Assembly (NCBI RefSeq): GCF_000422705.1
Contig: NZ_AUGO01000003.1
Span: forward strand, 248,001-312,000
Direction of reading: 5' to 3'
Source: Flavobacterium soli DSM 19725
Lineage (GTDB): Bacteria > Bacteroidota > Bacteroidia > Flavobacteriales > Flavobacteriaceae
Length of the DNA: 64,000 bases
Below are positions 17,124-28,177 of the stretch, in pieces; within the stretch, counting starts at the first letter, position 1; each line of letters opens with the position of its first letter. The notes below the pieces were generated by a model. The model was not told where the DNA came from. It did no database searches and was given only the letters and a program-made list of their open reading frames with translations. Made by a program: the position numbers and the translations under genes.

Positions 17124-20100
17124 TTAATTTCCAAAATTGTATCGTAATGTAATCCAAGATCTGATATTCGTTATTGGGAAAGCGGTTGAAATAACAGCTT
17201 TCGAGAACGAATGGTCATAAGAGAAAATCGCAGTAAGGTTTTTACTGAAAGAATAATCGGCAATTAATTTCACTGACCAAAGGTTTTGCCCGCCTGCCAA
17301 TTGGTTATTGTCATAATCCAAATATCTCACAATCGTCTGACTGTTTCGCAATGAAAAATCAGCTCTTAAATTGATATCACTTTTAATAACTCCTGTTGGA
17401 TTATCAGCTAAAGCCGAATTGAGAATAACATCCTTGATGCGGTATCCTAAACCTACAATATATTCCATTCCTTGCACTTCAGTCAATAAATTATTGTCGA
17501 AACTCATCGATAAAGCTCGGTCTTTTTTAAGTTCTCCTACTACCTTGAATGAGTTTTTCATCTCCATTTCAACCTTTATCAATGGATTAAATTGTTCCAC
17601 CAAGTTGATATTGGAAATCAAGATTCTATTTTGGAAATTTCCTCCTGCATCCAAAGGTGCTGTTGGTCCAAAATCAAGATTTGAACGGTAGGAATTCACG
17701 GTATAGGAAGCCCTGTAGGCATGTTGCAAAGAAAAACGTTTGAACCTGTCCTTGAAGAATTTATAACGCATCAATCCTGTATATTTTACCGTCCAGTTTG
17801 GTAACGGCATGCTTCTAAGGGCTCCCAACGTAATTCCCGAAGCTTCTTTTCCTGTATAAGCCGCGAGGAAGGAAGGCAATAAAACGGCTTGATTGTTTTT
17901 GCCAAACCCGACTGGATAGCCTAGATTAGAAACCACTCTTTGATAATTTGGATCATTTGGATCTGCAGGAATAGGCACGTCCGTTCCATATCTCGGAATT
18001 GGATTCCCTCCATAATGGCTTGCTGCCAAACGATTCGCAATAGTCAGCCTGTTCTCTCTAAATTCATCAAAAGCTGCCGAACCATTTTCATCACTTTGGC
18101 TAAAAGCTGTTCCTATCATTATGGTTGAGATGGAGAAATTACCGAAGTTATAAGGCGATTGAGGAGTATATTGTCCGTCAACTACATTAAATTGTTCTGA
18201 AGCATTATCAACATAATTTCTGTTGGCAACCAAATCAATCTTAAAATCTGGAAATAAATCCACATTGGCGGTCATGTCTAAAGTCTTAGAAGTAACTTGT
18301 GTAAAATTTTGATTAAACTTACTATAATCTGTTAACCATCCGTTTCTTGCAGCTTCGTATCTTACATCGGATTGATCCCCAAAAACAAAACCTAAACTTG
18401 GTCGAGCCGTTCCAAAAAATCCTAATCCTGGAGTATAACCTGGCAATACGGTTCCGCCTGTTTCGGCATAATTGATTTGAACATTCTTGATACTGGTCAC
18501 CACACCAATCAATCCATCAAGAAACACATTTCCTTCTTTTTGAACGGTAGCCCTTGCATTGTTTACTCTTTCACCTGGTTTTGGTGGAGCCTGATTCGCT
18601 GGTCTAGCTGGTTGTTTTTTATTGGCACTTTTAACCAAACCAATATATTTATACAACAAATCCATATTGAAAGCCGTATTCAATCGGTGGGCTCCATTGT
18701 TTTGAATCGTATTTCCAAGGTTATAGGTTAGACCATCATCTGGATCAACATAATCAGAAAACGCGATTGAAGCTCTTTGCCAGTTGAAATCTCCCGTGTA
18801 AGTGTAAGTAGATTTCACAAAGCTCAACAATGGAATCTTGTTGATTGGCAAATCATAATTTACCGTCAATTGCTGGTTATGTTGATTGGCTTCTCCAATG
18901 TTCCAATAATCGTCCCAAATTGTGAAAGTATCGATTGACTCACCATTATCATTCAAATAGTTTCGAACAATATTGCTGGTTGATGCAGTATAATTCAATT
19001 TCAATGATTTGGTCAAATTATAATTGAAACCGTATTGATAATTGAATAAGAAATTCCTTCTGTAAAGCGGATCGAGTTCAAGACCCAGATTTTCCACTTG
19101 GCGGAATTGCTGACGGTTGTATTGTCTTAAAATACTGGTGCTGAAATTAATATTGGTAGGCAAATAATTAAAGTTGAAATCACTCAGCAATTTCCAATAC
19201 GAACTTTTCTTCATAAACTTGGTTTGCTTGAAAGGTTCAATCGGTTTTGACTGGAAAGTATAAGCATAATCAACAGCTGTTCGAAGTTGCTGATCTACAT
19301 AATCTTCAATTTCATAATCATGTTTTTCGATCTCATTAAAAGAATACGAAAGTGTTAGATTTTCAGGATCATAAATATGGGGCTTCTGTTCTGGAGCTCG
19401 TTCTTTTCTAACTCCAATGAAGTTGATACTCGTAGTTTTAGTATAATCAATCGCCCTGTTTTTAATATTCTCTCTGTCAGATGCATCAGTTGTAATGTCC
19501 AACAACTGATCTAATTTAATATCTTGGTTAAAAGGATCATATTGTGGTGTAATCGTTTCTTCCCCAACAGAATAATTGAACGGAAGTGTGATGCCCCATT
19601 TCTTAGGCAATAATTTCCCTAAACTAAGATTGGTGACAATATTATATTGCTGCACATCTTCTCGGCTTCTCTCGTTTGGACCATCTTCCAGAGCTCCAAA
19701 ACCAATGGTGCTGATTCTTCCTGTTGCTGAGATGGTAGCAAAATCGGCAATATTCGAATCTACACTCAAAACTGCAGCCATACCACCTTTGTTGTCCATT
19801 CCTGCAAGTCGAAGCTCGTTGAACCAAACTTCTCCTCTCACCGGTCTTTCAGGCAAATTTAAAGGATCTGTTCCGGTATTGTTTTTCACCCCAATCATCA
19901 AGGTCCGAACCAAACCAAAATTTGGATTTCCTTTGATACTTAATTTTATTCTGCTATTTTCTGGAGCAATATTGTCATCAAGTTCATAATCATACTTACT
20001 GTAAACTCCATCAACAGATACCTCGCCTTCTTGAGCATTCATTGCCTGAATTTTCAACTTGGTAAGCAAGGCCATTTGAATATCCAACTCATTTTCGGCA

Positions 20101-23100
20101 GGCCAAACTTTTTCTTGTGTGGAGGCATCAAGTGAATCGGTTACTTTTAATGCTTTTTCTACCTGATAGTAATTTTGTGTAAAATCATTACCAAAACGTA
20201 TAAAGGCTGCCATCTCATAGTCTTCTAATGGATCATTGTCTTTTTGAAGCACTTCGGCATGCAGAAACATTTTTAAATTTTTAAACTGACGCATGTCAAC
20301 ACTAACATTCTTGAACACTGCTCTCGAATCCTGAGGAATCAATCCATCACCCGAAATTCGTAATGCTAACGATTGTTCATTTTGGTTGATAACGGTATTG
20401 TTGTTGTATAATTGTTCCCTAACAACTCCCGGAGGTGTAACATAATTGATAGGTTTCTTTTCGCCATTTTCTTGAATGTTAACGGCTAAAACGTCAAAAG
20501 AAGTATTGTCAATTGGCGGTTCAGGAACATCAGATGGAAGTAGTGAATTAGTAAATCTTCTCCATTCACCTCTAACTAAATCTAAGGTTCCGAAACGCAA
20601 TGTAATATCTTCTGTAAATCCTGTCAAAAACATTCTCATAAAACGGATCGACTTGAAGTCTTCCATTCCGCCAATGTTTTCTTTCAACGGACCATCAATT
20701 GGAATTTTAAACTGGATCCATCTTGCTGGAATGGTGGAACCTGATGCTCCACCCGGTATAGTAGCTTCGGTTTCTCTAATATCGGTAACGAAGTTTTGAC
20801 CTACCGTCATGTTTGGAAACAAATCAATGCTGTATTGATAATAGGCATTAATCGTGTTCATTGTATTGTCCCGGTTGATGTCTTCTACATCTGGAATAGT
20901 AGAATTCCCTCTATTATTATCCGTTACATCAACAGGAGAGTTTCGTTCTAGACCATTATAATTTCGATAACGTTCCAAAACATTTCCTTGAGCATCCAAA
21001 TAAAATTCATAATTATCAGCTGCAGGATCTGGAAGTCCGGCAAAAGCACTTGCTCCAGCTAATGTTGCTTCTTGTACATCACTCAAACCATCCAATCCAA
21101 CATCTTGAACATTTCTATTCGCATCACTGGTATCAAATGCATAAATCAACGATTGTGATGCAGGAACTCTTCCCCAAACTGATGTTACAGTGTTTTGATT
21201 GGAAGTGGCTTCAGGCAAGCCATTTTCATATTGTTTCCTACCATCTTTCAGTACATCTTCTGATATTTCCCCAAGATTGAAATATACCTTTCCTGTATTT
21301 GTACCAACCGTTTCATTGTTGTGATAAGGATCCATCATCCAAAACTGAATATACTCCACATTCCCTTGCTCGAAATTGGTTGAACTGATCGATCTCATGA
21401 TTCCACCAAAATTATCCTGTGGATTGGGAAGCGTATTTCCTGTAGCTGTATCGCTAAAATTATAAGGGCCTCTTTCGGTTGGATAATAACTTAAATCTAA
21501 GGTATTGATAACGGTTTGTTGGCCATCGGCAATATCCGTTACAGGAAACAACTCATTGATGTAAACTCTTCTTGTTTTGTTAGTAGCTAAATCAGCATCG
21601 GTGACACCACCCGGTCTTTGACTTGAGTAGAATATTGGGTCAATTGTATACCAAGCTAATTTTGCCCTTTTAAATCCATAACGCAAATCATCCAAAAACT
21701 CTGCTCCAAAGGATGGATGTGCATTCGAGGGACTATCGCTTGGCACTGAAGCTAAACTCCAAGCCAATGCCGATCTCATGTCGATTGTAGTTTGAGAGCC
21801 TTCAAAATCATCTACATAAATAGTAGCCTCTCCCTCAAAACGATCTCCTTTTGGTGCATCAGGTTTCAAGAAGGCTACTTCTCCCCTCAAGGATAAATTT
21901 GAAGGAACATCCGTATCAATATTTGGTAATTTATTGACCAATCGTGTCAAAAGCGGTACTTCAGTAGAAAAGTTACCGTTCAATCCAAAAATAGTATTGT
22001 TTACTGATTCTTGTCCAAAACTTGATTTTTGTGTAAAAGGTCTTTCAGACATACGAAGAAAAGTTCCGCCTAATACAAATTTATCCGAAAATTTATGCTC
22101 GACATTCATACCAAAAAACCTTCTGGTTTGTTGTCCAAAAACGGCATTGTTTTCAGTAGTAATTTCAATTGGAGCGCCAGAAGCCTGTAGTGCCGGGTCT
22201 AAAATTTGAACCGTTCCTCTTTGATAGTTCACCGAATAATCAATTCCTTCTACTAAACGTCTTCCTCCCGCAGTTACCGTTACAGAACCTTGCGGCACGT
22301 TGAATGCTCCAATAGAAATTCCGTCTCCACCAGTAGATTTATACCTTCCACGAAGTTGGAATTTATTCTTTTCACTTTCCTGCAAAGCCCTGGCTTGCGA
22401 ATTGCTATAAAGTGTTCTAAAAACATATTTTGCCTGATTGGCATTATACGTGGTTGGATCGTTATAATTTTCAGGAAAAGTAGGATTCTCTGATCGTAAT
22501 TTTTCAAACAGATGCTTCCCGAAAGGTTCTACCGTCGTGAAAATGATTCTTCCATATTGAGTATCGACTGTCAACCCTGGAACAAAATCGAAGAAACCGT
22601 CACCCTTGCCATTTTCTTCAGGGTCATTTGTATAATTTAAACGGTCAACATTAAACACTTTCAACAAAGGAGTTTCCTGAACATCTTCGGGAAGCGGAAT
22701 TGAAGGTTGACCAAGACTTCCGGCAGCTTGAGTAATATAATTTAAAGGCGAAGGGTCACTGTATAAAATGTTGAACCTAAAATCTTCCTGTTCAAGCTGT
22801 CCTCCTGGAGCAATTTGATAGATATTTTTCATCATCAAATTCCAAATTGGTCGTGTAAATCCAGTTTGCGGATTTGTAACCGTTGTGATACTGCTTTTCA
22901 ACATCTTCAAAATCAAGCTCTGTGTAGAAATCACTTGATTCTCTGGAGCAGGTTGATTATTTGGATCAGCTCCGTTGGTTACGGTTGTAGATTCAACCCC
23001 GCCATTTCCAAATTCTCCCACTTGATAAACGTCATTTCCAATCGTATATTGGTAGGCTACAGCCAAAACCTCATCATTTGCCAAACGTTGTTGTAATGAG

Positions 23101-24491
23101 ATATATCCCAATTGTGGATGAAAAGTATATTCGTTTGGAGATAATTTTCGAGCATTTTCTAATTTTGCATAATCCTGGCCTTCTGTAATGGTGGCTCCTG
23201 GAGCGGTAAATGAATCATTCCCGGTAGTAACAATCTCTCTGATGGATGGATTCAAGATACCACCGGCACCAATCAGTCCTGGATCAAAGCTATTGTTTTC
23301 GTTATCTGAAGGAGCATCAGGTCCTGTTCTAAAAAAACCTGGTGGTATAACAGGTCCGATGTTAACGATTTCATTTTCTAAAAAACCATTCAATGGAGCC
23401 TCTCCTAAATCCTGAAGTGCAATAATATTTCTTGAGTTATTGTCAGTAGTACTCACTCTATTTTGCCTGTTGGTTACCCAAACTTCTAGCCTTGTAATTT
23501 GAACTCTGCTACTAATAACTGGATAATTAGCCAAAGAAGAATCATATTTATTTCTGAAATATTGCGAAAGGAAGAAGTGTCGATCAGCATCATAATCTAA
23601 CGAAAAGATGTCGAATTCCTGAACCGTTCCGCCACCTTGTGCAGTAACTGATTTTGATTGTGATTTTTGTTCGGAGAAAATTCCTGTAATCGTGGTTTTC
23701 CCAAATTGGAACTGGGCTTTAACACCAAATAAACTTTGAGCTCCACGAATCAATGAACTGTTTAATGGCAAGCTAACGTTACCGACTTCTATTTTTTGAA
23801 GGATATCGTCTTCAGTTGGAGTATATTCTAATTTGATAAGATTCTGAAAGGCAAAGGTAGATTCAGTATCATAGTTCGCATTCACATTCAATCGGGTTCC
23901 CACTTTCCCCATCAAGCTCAAACTGATTCTCTGGTCGAAATCGAAAGTGGTTATCGCTCTATTTCGTGGAGAAAAGGAAGGATTATCTTGTTTGGTATAC
24001 CGAACTCCTAAGTCCATTTCTACCGATCCTGTTGGTTTTACATCAATTGTATTACTTCCAAAAATCGTTTCGAAGAAACTGGAATTCACATAATAACGTG
24101 GCAATAAATCTTTTTTGGCCTCTTCCGATCCTTCTTTTTTTCCGTCGATAGCATCGGCTTTTTCTTTGAAATATTTTTTCATCGATTCCCGCATCACAAG
24201 ATCTTCATACTCTTTTGGAGTTAGAATGGCTGGATAATTGATGTTATATTCACCTACTTTACTGTTGTAAATATACCGATCGGTGACAGGATCATAGGTA
24301 TAGGCAGAAACCACACTTGGTGGATTTTGAATTTCTAATTTTCCCGTATTATAACCAATGGTATCCTTAACTTCTTGGTCATCTTCGTCCTCTTCAACTT
24401 GGGCTTGTACATCGAATGCGGCAAAGAAAACAAGTAAAAAAATACCCATTTTCATGATTGCTTCAGTTCCTTTAAGATAGAATGTCTTCAA
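17124..24491 (-). CDS. sprA: SprA, outer-membrane translocon of the type IX secretion system
   Basis: A 2455-residue SprA (Sov in Porphyromonas), the giant 36-strand outer-membrane barrel through which T9SS cargo leaves the cell; it is also needed for gliding. A signal peptide ends near FDVQAQ (residue 31). Long SprA N-terminal-type stretches follow (about 130-230 and 1000-1400, including EATIYVDDFEGSQTTIDMRS), and the end is barrel-like (SWITLRYNFGN). The size matches known SprA proteins. It starts 3 bp after ruvA ends, so ruvA and sprA are probably co-transcribed. At least four likely cargo proteins with sorting domains are encoded in this window. Confidence 0.96.
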   Translation of the reverse strand: MKTFYLKGTEAIMKMGIFLLVFFAAFDVQAQVEEDEDDQEVKDTIGYNTGKLEIQNPPSVVSAYTYDPVTDRYIYNSKVGEYNINYPAILTPKEYEDLVMRESMKKYFKEKADAIDGKKEGSEEAKKDLLPRYYVNSSFFETIFGSNTIDVKPTGSVEMDLGVRYTKQDNPSFSPRNRAITTFDFDQRISLSLMGKVGTRLNVNANYDTESTFAFQNLIKLEYTPTEDDILQKIEVGNVSLPLNSSLIRGAQSLFGVKAQFQFGKTTITGIFSEQKSQSKSVTAQGGGTVQEFDIFSLDYDADRHFFLSQYFRNKYDSSLANYPVISSRVQITRLEVWVTNRQNRVSTTDNNSRNIIALQDLGEAPLNGFLENEIVNIGPVIPPGFFRTGPDAPSDNENNSFDPGLIGAGGILNPSIREIVTTGNDSFTAPGATITEGQDYAKLENARKLSPNEYTFHPQLGYISLQQRLANDEVLAVAYQYTIGNDVYQVGEFGNGGVESTTVTNGADPNNQPAPENQVISTQSLILKMLKSSITTVTNPQTGFTRPIWNLMMKNIYQIAPGGQLEQEDFRFNILYSDPSPLNYITQAAGSLGQPSIPLPEDVQETPLLKVFNVDRLNYTNDPEENGKGDGFFDFVPGLTVDTQYGRIIFTTVEPFGKHLFEKLRSENPTFPENYNDPTTYNANQAKYVFRTLYSNSQARALQESEKNKFQLRGRYKSTGGDGISIGAFNVPQGSVTVTAGGRRLVEGIDYSVNYQRGTVQILDPALQASGAPIEITTENNAVFGQQTRRFFGMNVEHKFSDKFVLGGTFLRMSERPFTQKSSFGQESVNNTIFGLNGNFSTEVPLLTRLVNKLPNIDTDVPSNLSLRGEVAFLKPDAPKGDRFEGEATIYVDDFEGSQTTIDMRSALAWSLASVPSDSPSNAHPSFGAEFLDDLRYGFKRAKLAWYTIDPIFYSSQRPGGVTDADLATNKTRRVYINELFPVTDIADGQQTVINTLDLSYYPTERGPYNFSDTATGNTLPNPQDNFGGIMRSISSTNFEQGNVEYIQFWMMDPYHNNETVGTNTGKVYFNLGEISEDVLKDGRKQYENGLPEATSNQNTVTSVWGRVPASQSLIYAFDTSDANRNVQDVGLDGLSDVQEATLAGASAFAGLPDPAADNYEFYLDAQGNVLERYRNYNGLERNSPVDVTDNNRGNSTIPDVEDINRDNTMNTINAYYQYSIDLFPNMTVGQNFVTDIRETEATIPGGASGSTIPARWIQFKIPIDGPLKENIGGMEDFKSIRFMRMFLTGFTEDITLRFGTLDLVRGEWRRFTNSLLPSDVPEPPIDNTSFDVLAVNIQENGEKKPINYVTPPGVVREQLYNNNTVINQNEQSLALRISGDGLIPQDSRAVFKNVSVDMRQFKNLKMFLHAEVLQKDNDPLEDYEMAAFIRFGNDFTQNYYQVEKALKVTDSLDASTQEKVWPAENELDIQMALLTKLKIQAMNAQEGEVSVDGVYSKYDYELDDNIAPENSRIKLSIKGNPNFGLVRTLMIGVKNNTGTDPLNLPERPVRGEVWFNELRLAGMDNKGGMAAVLSVDSNIADFATISATGRISTIGFGALEDGPNERSREDVQQYNIVTNLSLGKLLPKKWGITLPFNYSVGEETITPQYDPFNQDIKLDQLLDITTDASDRENIKNRAIDYTKTTSINFIGVRKERAPEQKPHIYDPENLTLSYSFNEIEKHDYEIEDYVDQQLRTAVDYAYTFQSKPIEPFKQTKFMKKSSYWKLLSDFNFNYLPTNINFSTSILRQYNRQQFRQVENLGLELDPLYRRNFLFNYQYGFNYNLTKSLKLNYTASTSNIVRNYLNDNGESIDTFTIWDDYWNIGEANQHNQQLTVNYDLPINKIPLLSFVKSTYTYTGDFNWQRASIAFSDYVDPDDGLTYNLGNTIQNNGAHRLNTAFNMDLLYKYIGLVKSANKKQPARPANQAPPKPGERVNNARATVQKEGNVFLDGLIGVVTSIKNVQINYAETGGTVLPGYTPGLGFFGTARPSLGFVFGDQSDVRYEAARNGWLTDYSKFNQNFTQVTSKTLDMTANVDLFPDFKIDLVANRNYVDNASEQFNVVDGQYTPQSPYNFGNFSISTIMIGTAFSQSDENGSAAFDEFRENRLTIANRLAASHYGGNPIPRYGTDVPIPADPNDPNYQRVVSNLGYPVGFGKNNQAVLLPSFLAAYTGKEASGITLGALRSMPLPNWTVKYTGLMRYKFFKDRFKRFSLQHAYRASYTVNSYRSNLDFGPTAPLDAGGNFQNRILISNINLVEQFNPLIKVEMEMKNSFKVVGELKKDRALSMSFDNNLLTEVQGMEYIVGLGYRIKDVILNSALADNPTGVIKSDINLRADFSLRNSQTIVRYLDYDNNQLAGGQNLWSVKLIADYSFSKNLTAIFSYDHSFSKAVISTAFPITNIRSWITLRYNFGN

Positions 24492-24494
24492 CTA

Positions 24495-25076
24495 CTATAA
24501 ATTTTTTAATGCTTGTTTTATTATCGTCTCTACGGAAGCATCTGGCTGCTCTTTCACAATTTTTTCAACCACCTTTTCAGCCGATTTCCTGATGAAACCT
24601 AAAACCTCCAAAGCAGATAACGCTTCATCTCGATTTGTATTGTTTTGTACTATAGAAACTTCGTCCAAATCATACAACTTTAACACCTTGTCCTTTAAAT
24701 CCAAGATAGCCCGTTGTGCGGTTTTGGCTCCAATCCCTTTAATAGACTGGATTGTAGCTACATCACCCGAAGCAATTGCCTGGATGATCTGTTTTGGGTC
24801 GAGCGAAGAAAGCATTGTTCTGGCAATACTGGCCCCAATTCCCGAAACAGAGAGTAGCATTTTAAAGATCTCTCGCTCAGACTTTTCTACGAAACCAAAT
24901 AAAGTATGGGCATCTTCCTTGATTTGGAGATACGTAAATAGCTTAATATGGTCCGATGACGGAAGTAATGAATAAGTATGTAACGAAATATTAATATGAT
25001 AACCCACACCTGAACAGTCTATTACAACTTCGGTTGGCGTTTTTTCTACTAATTTACCTTGTATATGTGCAATCAT
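24495..25076 (-). CDS. ruvA: Holliday junction branch migration protein RuvA
   Basis: A 193-residue RuvA, the tetrameric junction-binding subunit that loads the RuvB helicase. It has the N-terminal OB fold (MIAHIQGKLVEKTPTEVVIDCSGVGY), the two helix-hairpin-helix motifs (LLSVSGIGASIARTML and IQSIKGIGAKTAQRAI) and the C-terminal RuvB-binding helical domain. The length is normal. It lies between maeB and sprA. Confidence 0.97.
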   Translation of the reverse strand: MIAHIQGKLVEKTPTEVVIDCSGVGYHINISLHTYSLLPSSDHIKLFTYLQIKEDAHTLFGFVEKSEREIFKMLLSVSGIGASIARTMLSSLDPKQIIQAIASGDVATIQSIKGIGAKTAQRAILDLKDKVLKLYDLDEVSIVQNNTNRDEALSALEVLGFIRKSAEKVVEKIVKEQPDASVETIIKQALKNL

Positions 25077-25158
25077 TAGTGTTAAGTAATTGCCAAATGT
25101 AGCAAAAATCTTTTATTGTACTGAATGTAATTGAGTATCAACGAAAAAAAAATCCAAA

Positions 25159-27450
25159 CTATACCGTAGCAATCTTGTTTCGCTTCTCTTTTTCCTGTGC
25201 ATCCACAACGGCAACGGCTGCCATATTAACCATTTCTTCTACACTAGCACCTAGCTGAAAGACGTGAACTGGCTTGTCCATTCCAAGTATAATAGGTCCA
25301 ATCGAATCTACTTTATACAGTTCTTTTAGCATTTTATAGTTGATATTCGCTGCTTCCAGATTTGGAAAAATAAGGGTGTTCACTTTCTTTCCTGCCAATT
25401 TTGAAAACGGGAATTTCTTTTGAAGCATTTCAGGATTCAGGGCAAAATCGGTCTGGATTTCTCCATCAACAATCAGATCTGGATAATATTTATGCAAATA
25501 GGCAACCGCCTCTCTCACTTTTGAAGCACTTGCATTTGGCGAAGATCCAAAATTTGAATAGGAAACCATTGCCATAACAGGTTGCATCCCGAACATTTTT
25601 ACGGTTTTGGCAGTCATCAAAGCAATTTTTGCCAAATCATCTGCAGATGGATCGGGATTGATGGCGGTATCAGACAGAAACATTGGCCCTCGATTGGTCA
25701 TCATCATATTGGCAGTGGCAATCAACGAGATACCCGGAGCCTTGTCGATCAGTTGCATCATAGGTTTTATAACCGATGGATAACTTCTCGAATAACCCGT
25801 CACCAAAGCATCGGCTTCGCCTTCATTGACCATCATGGCGGCAAAATAATTTCGTTCACGCATCCATTTTTGGGCATCCAGTAGCGAAATTCCTCTTCGC
25901 TGTCTCGACTTCCAAAAAATATCTGCAAATCGTAATCTTCTTTCGTCTTCCTCTGATTTTTTTGGATCAAAAATAGGCACATCGGCATCAAAGCCAAGTT
26001 CTTCTTTTAGTTCCAAAATTACTTCCTTGTCTCCTAAAAGAATTGGGTGCCCTATTCCCTCTTCCAATACGATTTGGGCAGCTTTCAGCACATCCAAATG
26101 ATCGGCTTCTGCAAAAACAATACGTTTTGGATCGGTTTTCGCCCTGTTGGTCAATAACCTCACCATCTTATTATCAGACCCTAATCGCTCTAAAAGTTCT
26201 TCTTCATATTTTTCCCAATCATGGATAGGATGTGTCGCCACGCCAGATTCCATTGCTGCTTTTGCAACAGCTGGAGCCACAACGGCAATCAATCGTGGAT
26301 CGAATGGTTTTGGAATGATATAATCGCGTCCAAAATTCAGTTTGGTTTCGCCATAGGCAATATTCACTTGTTCTGGAACCGATTCTTTAGCCAATGAAGC
26401 CAAAGCTCGAACGGCTGCCATTTTCATCGCCTCGTTGATTTTGGTAGCACGAACATCCAGAGCTCCTCTAAAAATATAAGGAAAACCCAAAACGTTGTTC
26501 ACCTGGTTAGGATGATCGGATCTTCCGGTTGCCATAATAATATCATGGCGAGTGGCGATGGCCAAATCATAATCGATTTCCGGAACTGGATTGGCCATGG
26601 CAAAAACAATCGGATCGTTTGCCATTTCCAGCAACATATCAGGAGTTAGGATATTTCCGGCCGAAAGTCCCAGGAATACATCAGCACCTTTCAAGGCGTG
26701 TTTCAAGTCGATAGCTGGGATTCCGTTGGCATATTTTTGTTGTAAAGCGGATAAATCCTGACGGTCTTTCGACAAGACCCCATCTTTATCAAACATGATG
26801 ATATTTTTGACATTCACACCTAGAAGTACATATAGATTGGCACAAGCCAAAGCGGCCGAACCTGCTCCAGAAACCACTACTTTTATATCTTCAATCTTTT
26901 TATCAGCTAATTCTAAGGCATTCAACAAGGCTGCCGACGAGATAATCGCCGTTCCGTGTTGGTCATCATGCATCACCGGAATGTTCAATTCCTCCACCAG
27001 GCGTCTTTCGATTTCAAAAGATTCGGGTGCCTTGATGTCTTCAAGGTTGATGCCGCCAAAAGTTGGAGCAATATTCTTAACCGTTTCGATAAAAGCATCG
27101 ATGTCTTTTGTACCCACTTCGATGTCAAAAACATCAATATCGGCAAAAATCTTAAACAATAAAGCCTTTCCCTCCATAACCGGTTTTGAGGCTTCGGGAC
27201 CAATGTCACCCAGACCTAAAACTGCGGTTCCGTTGGTGATCACGGCTACAAGATTTCCTTTGGCAGTATATTTATAAACGTTGTTGACGTCTTTTGCAAT
27301 TTCAAGGCAAGGTTCCGCAACTCCTGGCGAATAGGCCAAGGACAAGTCCCTTTGGGTGGCATATTTCTTGGTTGGTACTACTTGAATTTTCCCAGGGGTG
27401 GGTTTGGCGTGGTATAATAAAGCTTCTCTTCTTTTGCTGTACTTGTTCAT
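25159..27450 (-). CDS. maeB: NADP-dependent malic enzyme with phosphotransacetylase-like domain
   Basis: A 763-residue fusion typical of MaeB. Residues 1-430 form the malic enzyme, which oxidatively decarboxylates malate to pyruvate (YSPGVAEPC, IEDIKVVVSGAGSAALACANLY as the nucleotide-binding loop, MANPVPEIDY). Residues 440-760 form a phosphotransacetylase-like domain (PKRIVFAEADHLDVLKAAQI, ANMMMTNRGPMFLSDTA). In known MaeB proteins this domain is regulatory and responds to acetyl-CoA rather than being an enzyme. The length is normal. Confidence 0.95.
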   Translation of the reverse strand: MNKYSKRREALLYHAKPTPGKIQVVPTKKYATQRDLSLAYSPGVAEPCLEIAKDVNNVYKYTAKGNLVAVITNGTAVLGLGDIGPEASKPVMEGKALLFKIFADIDVFDIEVGTKDIDAFIETVKNIAPTFGGINLEDIKAPESFEIERRLVEELNIPVMHDDQHGTAIISSAALLNALELADKKIEDIKVVVSGAGSAALACANLYVLLGVNVKNIIMFDKDGVLSKDRQDLSALQQKYANGIPAIDLKHALKGADVFLGLSAGNILTPDMLLEMANDPIVFAMANPVPEIDYDLAIATRHDIIMATGRSDHPNQVNNVLGFPYIFRGALDVRATKINEAMKMAAVRALASLAKESVPEQVNIAYGETKLNFGRDYIIPKPFDPRLIAVVAPAVAKAAMESGVATHPIHDWEKYEEELLERLGSDNKMVRLLTNRAKTDPKRIVFAEADHLDVLKAAQIVLEEGIGHPILLGDKEVILELKEELGFDADVPIFDPKKSEEDERRLRFADIFWKSRQRRGISLLDAQKWMRERNYFAAMMVNEGEADALVTGYSRSYPSVIKPMMQLIDKAPGISLIATANMMMTNRGPMFLSDTAINPDPSADDLAKIALMTAKTVKMFGMQPVMAMVSYSNFGSSPNASASKVREAVAYLHKYYPDLIVDGEIQTDFALNPEMLQKKFPFSKLAGKKVNTLIFPNLEAANINYKMLKELYKVDSIGPIILGMDKPVHVFQLGASVEEMVNMAAVAVVDAQEKEKRNKIATV

Positions 27451-27606
27451 TTAGAATCGTTTTTATTCCGACTTACAAAGGTAAAAGTCTGAATGTAAAA
27501 AGGAAACTTTTGGGGGCTTATTTATTGAATATTTATTGGAGTCCAAACTTGGTTAACTATGGAAAATAGTATTCTTGAAATTTTATAGCTTTACAGCTTT
27601 GCCAAT

Positions 27607-28110
27607 TTAACTCCAAAAATATATTTTCAATACAAAAACCAAAACAATCAAACTTTTGCTGAAGCAGATAGCCCTCCTATTCAATCTTTTCAGATGGGTT
27701 CTCAATGTTAGATTATTCCTTTCAATATGATTCGTACCAAAATTCCCCTCCTGTGGAGGGTTGTTCGCCGCGGCGAATGGGGTGGCCTTTCTGGTAAAAT
27801 CCCGACAGTACTTACACATCTCATCAACTTCACAGGCTTTTCCCTTACTGATAATGGGCTGTTGAATGCTTTTGGCAATCGAAACAATCCTTTTCAACAA
27901 TGTGGTAGCCGAAATTTTTAATACCCTTGCAGTGCTTCTTATTCCCAGGCCTTCCTTGGTTATCTGATTGAGGTCTGACTAATAAGCATTGTAGCCATAG
28001 CAAGACTGTTGCCGCTTTTGACAGATACAACATTTATAACGTTGCTTCTCATTGTTTTGAAATCCATTCTTTATGCATTTACCACTACAAAAATTACATT
28101 TTATTTCCAT
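27607..28110 (-). pseudogene. Decayed IS1-family transposase
   Basis: The frame starting at the ATG with complement 28108-28110 opens MEIKCNFCSGKCIKNGFQNN, with a zinc-ribbon (CxxC...CCIC) typical of the InsA part of IS1. It hits an in-frame TAG at codon 44, right after YGYNAY. The same frame then continues with IS1-like SDLNQITKEGLGIRSTARVL and GKACEVDEMCKY, and ends with IS1-like IERNNLTLRTHLKRLNRR. The central catalytic part is missing and is replaced by a short stretch carrying a dispersed GC-rich repeat. No clear terminal inverted repeats were found. The element cannot be active. Confidence 0.8.
27742..27786. repeat. Dispersed GC-rich repeat, copy A
   Basis: This stretch has a CCCTCC-TGTG-GAGGG hairpin, a TTCGCCGCGGCGAA palindrome and a GGGGTGG end. 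It sits inside the transposase remnant and shares its first ~19 bases and its GGGGTGG end with the copy at 36704-36742. It is strikingly GC-rich for its surroundings. Confidence 0.6.
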
Positions 28111-28177
28111 GACCTATTTTGATACATTAAGATACAAGAAAAGCATTTTTAGTCCTTATCCGACCTTAAAAATAGAA

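Noticed and set aside
19576..19989. 137-residue plus-strand frame inside sprA
   Set aside because: It is antisense to conserved SprA coding sequence, with no independent support; the same holds for the other long antisense frames in sprA and maeB.
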